Assembly (NCBI GenBank): GCA_028274925.1
Contig: JAQCNR010000269.1
Coordinates: 1 to 5,177 of the forward strand
DNA length: 5,177 nucleotides
From: Halovenus sp.
Lineage (GTDB): Archaea > Halobacteriota > Halobacteria > Halobacteriales > Haloarculaceae
Reading direction: 5' to 3'
Position 1 is the first letter of the stretch; every line of letters starts with the position of its first letter. Below, one piece after another: positions 1 through 4,710 of this stretch. The notes under the pieces were generated by a model. The model made no database searches. It saw nothing but the letters and a program-made list of their open reading frames with translations, and was not told the origin of the DNA. The position numbers and the translations under genes are program-made.

Positions 1-555
1 AATTGTGAGCGCTGTCCCGCCCTCGTCGAATCCAGAAGCCGGATTGTCAACGGTGTCGGCCCGACAGATGCGGACCTGCTGTTCGTCGGCGAGGCGCCGG
101 GTGCAAACGAAGACGAACAGGGCGAACCATTCGTCGGGCGCAGCGGTGACGTGCTCGACGAGGGACTCCGGACAGTCGGACTCGCTCGGCAGGACATTCG
201 AATCACGAACTGTGTGCGCTGTCGACCACCAGACAATCGCGACCCAACGACCGACGAGCGAGCGAACTGTCGCGGCTATCTCGACCAAGAAATCTCGACT
301 GTCGACCCCGAACTGATTGTCACACTCGGGAAGGTTCCAGCCGAACTGCTGCTCGACCGCTCAGTCGCAGTGACCAGCGAGGCTGGCGATATCGACGAAC
401 TCGTCGTTGACGGTGAGGCGTGGCGCGTCTTGCTCTGTGTCCACCCGGCAGCGACGCTGTACGACCCCAGCCAGCAGGAGGTCTTCGAGGGGGCACTGGC
501 GGCTGCGGTCGGCTATGCAGGTGACGGCGGACAGTCGAAACTCGGCGAGTTTTGA
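1..555 (+). CDS. udg: Family 4 (Fe-S) uracil-DNA glycosylase, 5' end missing
   Basis: The enzyme removes uracil from DNA (from cytosine deamination or dUMP incorporation), starting base excision repair. The reading frame is open from base 1 to the TGA at 553-555, giving 184 residues; the start lies outside the window, probably only a few to about 15 residues upstream by family length. Seen: the NCERC cysteine pair at residues 2 and 5, and Cys74 and Cys90 spaced by 15 residues, matching the four cluster ligands of family 4. Also seen: GEAPG (30-34) followed by Glu37-Asp38 and PFVG (43-46), the ITN..RCRPP.NR block (68-80), and HPAA (148-151), the C-terminal active-site motif. GEAPG rather than GLAPA argues against family 5. 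Cys71 is an additional cysteine three residues before Cys74. The C-terminal tail after residue 172 is short and polar. hisH follows 45 bases downstream on the same strand with its own possible promoter. Confidence 0.92.
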   Translation, partial: NCERCPALVESRSRIVNGVGPTDADLLFVGEAPGANEDEQGEPFVGRSGDVLDEGLRTVGLARQDIRITNCVRCRPPDNRDPTTDERANCRGYLDQEISTVDPELIVTLGKVPAELLLDRSVAVTSEAGDIDELVVDGEAWRVLLCVHPAATLYDPSQQEVFEGALAAAVGYAGDGGQSKLGEF

Positions 556-565
556 CCCGGAAAGC

Positions 566-578
566 GAACGCACTTACT
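566..578 (+). promoter_or_regulatory. Possible weak hisH core promoter
   Basis: The gap between the glycosylase stop (555) and the hisH ATG (601) contains a purine-rich stretch (GAACG, 566-570) followed by CACTTACT (571-578). The TTACT element is centred about 25 bases before the ATG, the distance expected for a TATA box of a leaderless haloarchaeal transcript. The match to a TATA consensus is poor, so read-through from the upstream gene is equally possible. Confidence 0.3.
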
Positions 579-600
579 GGGGGCTGGCGTACGGGGAGAT

Positions 601-1296
601 ATGAGTGGCCAACGACAGACCGTTGCGGACGTGGCCGTCGTCGACTACGGACTCGGAAACCTGAGAAGCGTCACGCGTGGTCTCGAACGCGCGGGTGCGG
701 CCGTCGATGTGACCGAGGACGCAGCGACTATTGCCGACGCTGATGGTATCGTGCTTCCGGGCGTCGGCGCGTTCAGCGAAGGAATGGACAACGCCGGCCC
801 CTTCCGCGAGTTACTCGTCGAAGAGGCAGACGCCGGAACGCCGCTGTTCGGTATCTGCCTCGGGATGCAGATGCTGTTGACCAGTAGCGAAGAGGCCGAC
901 CACGAAGGCGAGGGTGAGGTCGAAGGGCTAGACCTCATTCCGGGCCGGAACGTTCGCTTCCCCGATACAGTCAAAGTGCCACAGATGGGCTGGAACAACC
1001 TCGACATCCAGCGTGCGCACCCACTGGTCAGCGGGCCTGCGGCCGCCGACCCTGACCGCGAGAGCGACTCCGACCGCAGTGTCGACGGTGAGTACGCCTA
1101 CTTTGTCCACTCCTATTACGCTCACCCAGAGAACCCCGAGGCGGTTGTCGCAACAACTGACTACGGCCTCGACTTCCCGAGTATCGTCACGAACGAGGCG
1201 GGCAACGTCTTTGGCACACAGTTCCACCCCGAGAAATCCGGCGAAACCGGGCTGCAGATTCTCCGCAACTTCGTCGACTTCTGCGCCGAGCAGTGA
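601..1296 (+). CDS. hisH: Imidazole glycerol phosphate synthase, glutamine amidotransferase subunit HisH
   Basis: HisH hydrolyses glutamine and channels ammonia to the HisF cyclase, making imidazole glycerol phosphate and AICAR in histidine biosynthesis. The 231-residue class I glutamine amidotransferase shows VVDYGLGNLRSV near the N-terminus (13-24), the oxyanion strand LPGVGAF (52-58), the nucleophile Cys86 in GICLGMQ, and the triad His209 and Glu211 in QFHPEKS. PQMGWN (127-132) and YFVHSYYA (167-174) are typical HisH blocks. Length is somewhat above the usual of about 200, owing mainly to an acidic insertion around residues 146-162 (rich in Asp, Ser and Arg), as is common in halophilic proteins. 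The ATG at 601 places the conserved VVDYG block close to the start, and GGAG at 595-598 is too near (2 bases) to be a good ribosome site, so leaderless translation is likely. hisF and other his genes are not in the window, consistent with the scattered his genes of haloarchaea. Its stop directly abuts the stop of the convergent gene. Confidence 0.97.
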   Translation: MSGQRQTVADVAVVDYGLGNLRSVTRGLERAGAAVDVTEDAATIADADGIVLPGVGAFSEGMDNAGPFRELLVEEADAGTPLFGICLGMQMLLTSSEEADHEGEGEVEGLDLIPGRNVRFPDTVKVPQMGWNNLDIQRAHPLVSGPAAADPDRESDSDRSVDGEYAYFVHSYYAHPENPEAVVATTDYGLDFPSIVTNEAGNVFGTQFHPEKSGETGLQILRNFVDFCAEQ

Positions 1297-2508
1297 TTAC
1301 CGGCGTTTCCAGAACCGCAGGCCCGTCCGTTTCTTCTCCACTTCTGACTGCTCCTGTTCAGCCGGCGGTTCGTACGGTTCCGTTCCCGTCGCTGCGGCCT
1401 CGACCCGCCGCAACTGACTGGGGTTCGCAATCACGTACAACCGGTCGCCAGCCACAATCTCACGACTATCCTGCGGAAGTGTCTCTGTCGTTCCGTCTGC
1501 GTCTTCGACTGCGAGTACCGTCAGGCCGAGCGCCCCAACCGTCTGTCCGGCAAGTGTCGCGTCCTCGGCGACAGTGAACGTACTCATCGTCTCGTCGGCA
1601 CGGCGGAGCATACTCACGAACAGGCGGTCGACACGCTCGTCGACGGGTAGCGTCATCAGTCGGTATTTGGTCTCTGGGTCCAGCCCTTCGACCACATTTC
1701 GTCTCGCGCTGACCGTCGCTGTCGTCCCGGCCGCCGCGCGAAGTTCCGCGGTCCCGACGCGTTTCTCGCCCTGCCAGACCTGTACCGTATCGCCGGGACT
1801 CGCGGTCAGTGCCGGGTCGGCGGTGATAGCTGTCGCCGCCGCCTTCGGGGCCAGCGTTGGCCCGATTCCGGCCGCCCGGCCGCCGACTGCGAGATACGTC
1901 ACGTCACCGTCGACTGTCAGTTCGACATCGACCTGTGCCACACCGGTCTCCTTCTGGAGTTTCGCTGTGAGTGCCGACCGGAGTTCCTCAAGCGTCAGTC
2001 CGCGGGAGAACGTGTACGTCTTGCCAGCGATTTCGTCTTTCTTTTCCGCAGAAACGGGGTCGTACCCGTCGACATCGGCAATCTCTCCGGGAAGGTCGAG
2101 GACGATGAATCGCCCCGTCGCGCGCACGAGCGGGCTCACGCGCGCAGTCAGTGTATTCCGGAGTCGGCGTGACGCGCCGTAGGAGTCGCCGAGCTGCCAG
2201 CCAGCCAGTGCAGTCACCCCGCTCGCTAGCAACACGCCGAGATTCGTCGCAACGATTACGGGGCTGAGAATCTCTTCGCCGCCGCCCAGAAACTGGACCA
2301 GCGCGATTCGGCCGTTGAGATACAGCGCGACCGAGCCGAGTCCGAGCAACAGCGCTGCCCCGTCGGGAAGTTGGTTGCCCGTCCGCCAGCGGAACAGAAA
2401 CGCAGCAGCCGAAGCGACGCCGCCCGAGAGCAGGGCGAGGCCGACGAGGCGGTAGCCGATCTGAAACAGCGTAATTTCGGCCAATCCGCCCGAAATCCCG
2501 CCGGTCAT
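1297..2508 (-). CDS. Membrane protein with C-terminal TrkA-C (RCK_C)-like domain, second gene of pair
   Basis: The protein has 403 residues. Three hydrophobic segments lie at roughly 16-39, 51-73 and 81-106. A soluble middle domain follows (about 133-260), then a TrkA-C-like domain at about 308-370: TVAEDATLAGQTVGALGL, a VLAV strand, and VAGDRLYVI, where family members have a typical AGD-L turn. The tail (380-403) is charged and ends in basic residues. RCK_C domains bind small ligands and gate K+ channels and transporters; no RCK_N Rossmann fold (GxGxxG) is visible, so this is not an ordinary TrkA. The middle domain resembles that of the upstream gene: DGYDPVS (147-153) matches TGYPPLS there, and RGLTLEELRS (169-178) matches VGLSVTELES. 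The start is set by a strong Shine-Dalgarno and by the 4-base ATGA overlap with the upstream stop, so the pair is translationally coupled. The gene is probably one subunit of a hetero-oligomeric membrane complex; transport specificity is unknown. Confidence 0.8.
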   Translation of the reverse strand: MTGGISGGLAEITLFQIGYRLVGLALLSGGVASAAAFLFRWRTGNQLPDGAALLLGLGSVALYLNGRIALVQFLGGGEEILSPVIVATNLGVLLASGVTALAGWQLGDSYGASRRLRNTLTARVSPLVRATGRFIVLDLPGEIADVDGYDPVSAEKKDEIAGKTYTFSRGLTLEELRSALTAKLQKETGVAQVDVELTVDGDVTYLAVGGRAAGIGPTLAPKAAATAITADPALTASPGDTVQVWQGEKRVGTAELRAAAGTTATVSARRNVVEGLDPETKYRLMTLPVDERVDRLFVSMLRRADETMSTFTVAEDATLAGQTVGALGLTVLAVEDADGTTETLPQDSREIVAGDRLYVIANPSQLRRVEAAATGTEPYEPPAEQEQSEVEKKRTGLRFWKRR

Positions 2509-3731
2509 GCTGTGGCCTCCCGAAACTCCGCAATCGCGTCCGCGGGACCTGCCACCAGCAGTTCGTCGCCGGCGCTGACCGCTGTCGACCGTGGCGGCGC
2601 GACCAATCGGCCAGCCTTCTGGCGCACTGCGAGCACTGCCACTCCGAACGTCTCCCTGACTGTCGCGTCCGCCAGCGTCACCCCATCGGTTGGTGTTCCG
2701 GGGGCGACCGTGACGAGATGGAACTGGTTGTCTCCGCGTTCGAGGATGTCAACCGCTTCGTACTCTCTGCTCGTGCCACGGGAGTTGACCGTCAGTTTCG
2801 CAACGTCCTCGCGGATGACGCGGCGAGCCTCCTCCGGTGGCAGTGCAAGCGTCACCGACCCGTAGCCGCCGGACGTCGTCGGCGCCTGTGCTGGGCGTTC
2901 GGGCTCAGCCTCCTCGCCGCCGTCGGTCTCTACCTCTGGGTCGGGAGGAGGTGTCTCTGATTCGGGAGCGACTCCGTCAGTCTTCGCGCTGATGACCGGC
3001 CCGGACACAGTCCCCTCCGCCAGCGAGAGCGTCGCCTGGTCACCAATCGCCAGCCCCGTCGGCAGCAGTGTCCGTATCGACACCGCTCGCGTTCCGTCGG
3101 GGATCCGTCGAGAGAGTCCCGCAGTCTCTGGGGCGGCGGTGACTTCCGCTGTCCCCTCCGAGTCGATTGCGACCGTGACATCGGCCAGCGAGTAGGCTTC
3201 CGTGAGTTTCTCCGCGACCCGAGATTCCAGTTCCGTCACCGACAGCCCGACCGGAAACTTCCACGTCTGGGAGAGAACTGCCTGTCGAGTCTCCTCGGAC
3301 AGCGGCGGGTAACCGGTAATATCTTCGACAGTGGCAGGTGTGATCTTGATCTGGCCGTAGGAGTCGACGCGGTCCAGAAACTCAGTCGAGAAATCCGTTC
3401 CGCGTAGCCGTGAGAGTGTGAGCCGCCGCGGCACACTCGCACCGAGTTTGTCTCCCTGCGAGTGCGCCCACAGTGAGAGCATCAAGACAATCAGGATTGC
3501 GGCCACACCCGTGGTGCTCTGAGCGACGTTCTCGTCCAGCAGTCCGAGCAACCCACCCGAGATGCCGGCGAGGCCACCGGCGAGGACAACCACACCGAGC
3601 CCGGGGATACTCACCCCGGTGAGATATTTGAAACCGAAGCCGAGTCCAAACGAGACCAGCGCCGGAAAGATACCAGCAAGTAAGCCAAGATAGAGGCCGA
3701 GACTGACCTCGACGATAAGTTCCGAAACCAT
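2505..3731 (-). CDS. Membrane protein with C-terminal TrkA-C (RCK_C)-like domain, first gene of pair
   Basis: From the start chosen here the protein has 408 residues. It has three hydrophobic segments (about 10-37, 44-66, 73-89), a middle domain (about 125-250), an acidic and proline-rich linker (256-285), and a TrkA-C-like domain (about 334-405) ending AGDELLVAGPADAIAEF. It is a paralogue of the downstream protein in architecture and in the middle domain. An in-frame ATG at 3812 would add 27 residues. I prefer 3731 because the extension is polar with no family look, the hydrophobic N-terminus then begins as in the paralogue, the length matches (408 versus 403), and a TATA-like element lies at the right distance upstream of 3731. 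No Shine-Dalgarno precedes 3731, consistent with a leaderless message. The gene heads a two-gene operon. RCK_C suggests control by a small ligand; what is transported or regulated is not evident. Confidence 0.8.
   Translation of the reverse strand: MVSELIVEVSLGLYLGLLAGIFPALVSFGLGFGFKYLTGVSIPGLGVVVLAGGLAGISGGLLGLLDENVAQSTTGVAAILIVLMLSLWAHSQGDKLGASVPRRLTLSRLRGTDFSTEFLDRVDSYGQIKITPATVEDITGYPPLSEETRQAVLSQTWKFPVGLSVTELESRVAEKLTEAYSLADVTVAIDSEGTAEVTAAPETAGLSRRIPDGTRAVSIRTLLPTGLAIGDQATLSLAEGTVSGPVISAKTDGVAPESETPPPDPEVETDGGEEAEPERPAQAPTTSGGYGSVTLALPPEEARRVIREDVAKLTVNSRGTSREYEAVDILERGDNQFHLVTVAPGTPTDGVTLADATVRETFGVAVLAVRQKAGRLVAPPRSTAVSAGDELLVAGPADAIAEFREATA
2516..2521 (-). promoter_or_regulatory. Strong Shine-Dalgarno site for the second TrkA-C gene
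   Basis: Read on the minus strand the sequence is GGGAGG, followed by seven bases (CCACAGC) and then the ATG at 2508. It matches the haloarchaeal anti-Shine-Dalgarno core and sits inside the last codons of the upstream gene. It fixes the start of the 403-residue protein and supports re-initiation after the upstream stop. Confidence 0.8.
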
Positions 3732-3756
3732 AGAAGTCGGTGTTGCCCGCTGGACT

Positions 3757-3770
3757 TCAATTGTTCGGCC
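3757..3770 (-). promoter_or_regulatory. Candidate core promoter of the TrkA-C operon
   Basis: Read on the minus strand, GGCCGAAC is followed by AATTGA, an A/T-rich element centred about 28 bases upstream of the ATG at 3731, after a purine-rich BRE-like GAAC. This suits a leaderless or very short-leader transcript. A second A/T-rich element, TATATG (minus strand, 3824-3819), could instead start a transcript near 3794, leaving a leader of about 60 bases. Confidence 0.45.
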
Positions 3771-3775
3771 TGCCC

Positions 3776-3787
3776 CGAACCATTTTG
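3776..3787 (+). promoter_or_regulatory. Candidate core promoter of the divergent permease remnant
   Basis: CGAAC (3776-3780) is followed by CATTTTG (3781-3787), centred about 26 bases upstream of the ATG at 3811, the spacing expected for a leaderless haloarchaeal transcript. The same CGAAC plus A/T-rich arrangement occurs on the opposite strand at 3757-3770, so the two divergent promoters in this 79-base gap look alike. Confidence 0.5.
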
Positions 3788-3810
3788 CCGTACCGTCGAG
3801 TCGTTCGGCC

Positions 3811-4145
3811 ATGGATACATATAGAGAGTACGTCCGTGCGGGGGTATTCGTCGTCCTCGCAATCTTGGCCGGGCTCGTACTCCGGGCCGTTCTGCAGACT
3901 GTGGTCTTCGCGATTACGGTGGCGTACGTTCTCTACCGGCGGAACAGGCCGAGTGCCTCGGGGTCGTCCGAAAACCTGAGGTTTTCGAACCACTTGACCC
4001 CGAGGCGGTTCACTTTATTGGCTTCGTTGGTGGGGCCCTTACTGTAGGTCCGATTGGCACCATTGTTGGGCCGCTCGTCGTCTCGTTGCTCGTCGAGGCT
4101 GTCACCCTTCTTGCTGAGAATAACGGCGATTCTGCTGCAGCGTGA
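3811..4145 (+). pseudogene. AI-2E-family permease remnant with large internal deletion and frame change
   Basis: Frame 1 from the ATG at 3811 encodes an N-terminus typical of haloarchaeal AI-2E (PF01594) transporters: a short polar start (MDTYREYVRAG), a first hydrophobic segment (residues about 11-30) and FAITVAYVLY (34-43). It then loses family character and stops at 4045-4047 after 78 residues. Frame 3, open through the join to the TGA at 4143-4145, encodes a plausible C-terminus of the same family. It reads EVFEPLDPEAVHFIGF, then GGALTVGPIGTIVGPLVV with the repeated Gly-Pro turns of the last AI-2E membrane hairpin, then VEAVTLLAE and a short polar tail. AI-2E proteins are usually about 330-380 residues; only about 110 are represented here, so roughly 220 or more residues are missing and the ends are out of frame. 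An inverted repeat lies at the join. Alternatively a 78-residue two-helix protein is still made. Family assignment is from recall of motifs, not a search. Confidence 0.65.
3955..4006. repeat. Nested quasi-palindrome at the permease deletion join
   Basis: Outer arms GCCTCGGGGTC (3955-3965) and GACCCCGAGGC (3996-4006) are perfect 11-base inverted copies. Inside them CGAAAACCT (3969-3977), one base G, and AGGTTTTCG (3979-3987) form a second perfect 9-base inverted pair. The segments between the stems differ in length (3 versus 8 bases). RNA or single-stranded DNA could fold into a 52-base hairpin with an asymmetric internal loop. The right arm fits frame 3 protein sequence (EVFEPLDPEA), so the left arm looks like an inverted partial copy of it. 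Confidence 0.85.
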
Positions 4146-4556
4146 CTACCTGTACCCGCGTGGCTGTTGCTTGCTTGCCCCTCATGCGCCCCAACTGATT
4201 GCGTCGTTGGTACAGCCACTTCCACCCGACCACTGCTGGACTGTTCGGCACGTTCTTGAGACAGGCTGACAGCCGTCACATCGCTTCGGATTTCACTATC
4301 GTTGCTCTCCAGTCGCTAGGCTTGTCGACTGGTCCGACGTCGTCTGTCGGTTTGTTCGTTTTACCTGACCGATAGTTGTCGAAATAATAATTTTCTTACA
4401 TTTACTAACCTGTCAACAGTCTGAGCTGTGTCAGACGTCTGTCAGAAAATCCGAGTCACACAGTGCCAAAACAGAGGATTTGGGAGTAGAATGCCTGAAA
4501 CGTCGCTTTCTGGGGTGTGGTACATCGTCTCTAACCTCTCCACTGAACACAAAGCA
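4146..4556. other. Gene-free upstream region of the surface glycoprotein
   Basis: About 410 bases contain no reading frame with convincing codon use or recognisable protein. The first 220 bases are moderately GC-rich and may be decayed sequence following the permease remnant. A T-rich stretch (TTTGTTCGTTTT, 4351-4362) could end a transcript but has no hairpin before it. An A/T-rich island follows (4381-4408), then a cluster of inverted repeats (4419-4446), then ordinary sequence to the TATA box. A 62-codon frame starting with GTG at 4428 crosses the promoter and has no protein-like features, so I do not call it. Confidence 0.6.
4419..4446. repeat. Clustered inverted half-sites upstream of the surface glycoprotein promoter
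   Basis: GTCTGA (4419-4424) and TCAGAC (4431-4436) are inverted copies separated by six bases. The second copy also forms the left half of the perfect palindrome CAGACGTCTG (4432-4441), which is followed at once by TCAGA (4442-4446). Four related half-sites thus sit within 28 bases, about 110-140 bases before the TATA box. This is the look of a regulator-binding site, but no regulator can be named from it. Confidence 0.5.
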
Positions 4557-4580
4557 TTTATAACCTCCACTAGAACGAAA
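4532..4580 (+). repeat. Imperfect direct repeats bracketing the TATA box
   Basis: The segment 4532-4553 (TAACCT, CT, CCACT, GAAC, AC, AAA) recurs at 4561-4580 as TAACCT, CCACT, A, GAAC, G, AAA, with small insertions or deletions. The offset is 29 bases, nearly three DNA turns. The second copy begins inside the TATA box. TAACCT occurs a third time at 4406-4411. Confidence 0.6.
4551..4563 (+). promoter_or_regulatory. Surface glycoprotein promoter (BRE-like sequence and TATA box)
   Basis: TTTATAA (4557-4563) is the best TATA box in the window and follows the purine-rich AAAGCA (4551-4556), where the TFB recognition element should be. Transcription would be expected to begin near 4584-4588, giving a leader of about 120 bases before the ATG at 4707 and only about 10-13 bases before the leader ORF ATG at 4597. 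No A/T-rich element lies close enough to 4707 for a leaderless transcript. Confidence 0.75.
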
Positions 4581-4596
4581 CCGTGTGCCCCTGCCC

Positions 4597-4710
4597 ATGG
4601 TGACAGTAGTGAGTGAACTGGCTTCGGTTGCAGGTCAGCAGGTTGGTGATGACGAGCGCCAGTCGAAAGTTGCCGTCGCCGCGGTTAACACACAACAAAT
4701 CGAAACATGA
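4597..4710 (+). CDS. 37-codon leader ORF overlapping the surface glycoprotein start
   Basis: This small frame starts at ATG 4597, about 10-13 bases after the expected transcription start, and runs 37 codons to a TGA at 4708-4710. The last codons read ACA TGA, so the stop overlaps the surface glycoprotein ATG at 4707-4709 in an ATGA arrangement. The predicted peptide begins MVTVVSELAS and has an acidic GDDE at 17-20 and a mixed polar C-terminus ending QQIET. It has no membrane segment, no signal peptide and no family I recognise. It fills essentially the whole leader, and no Shine-Dalgarno sequence precedes either ATG. A role in coupled or re-initiated translation of the surface glycoprotein is inferred from this arrangement. 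It could also be a chance open frame: 37 codons without a stop is not rare in GC-rich DNA. Confidence 0.5.
   Translation: MVTVVSELASVAGQQVGDDERQSKVAVAAVNTQQIET

Noticed and set aside
151..555. Internal ATG as start of the glycosylase
   Set aside because: The same frame is open to base 1 and carries GEAPG and the first two cluster cysteines upstream of 151, so the gene is truncated by the window edge rather than starting at 151.
3955..4006. CRISPR or insertion-sequence end
   Set aside because: There is a single inverted unit without repeated spacers, no transposase and no visible target-site duplication.
4054..4269. 71-codon plus-strand ORF
   Set aside because: It is a different frame over the permease C-terminus, has unusual Cys, His and Leu content for a haloarchaeal protein, and lacks promoter or ribosome site.
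4010..4279. 89-codon minus-strand ORF
   Set aside because: It is antisense to the better supported permease C-terminus, low in complexity (Ser, Thr, Ala), and has no start signal.
4351..4364. T-rich run as transcription terminator
   Set aside because: T residues are interrupted by G and C, there is no hairpin ahead of it, and no intact gene ends nearby; mentioned only in the intergenic entry.
4428..4616. 62-codon plus-strand ORF starting with GTG
   Set aside because: It crosses the TATA box and the expected transcription start, begins inside the inverted-repeat cluster, and has no protein-like features or start signal.
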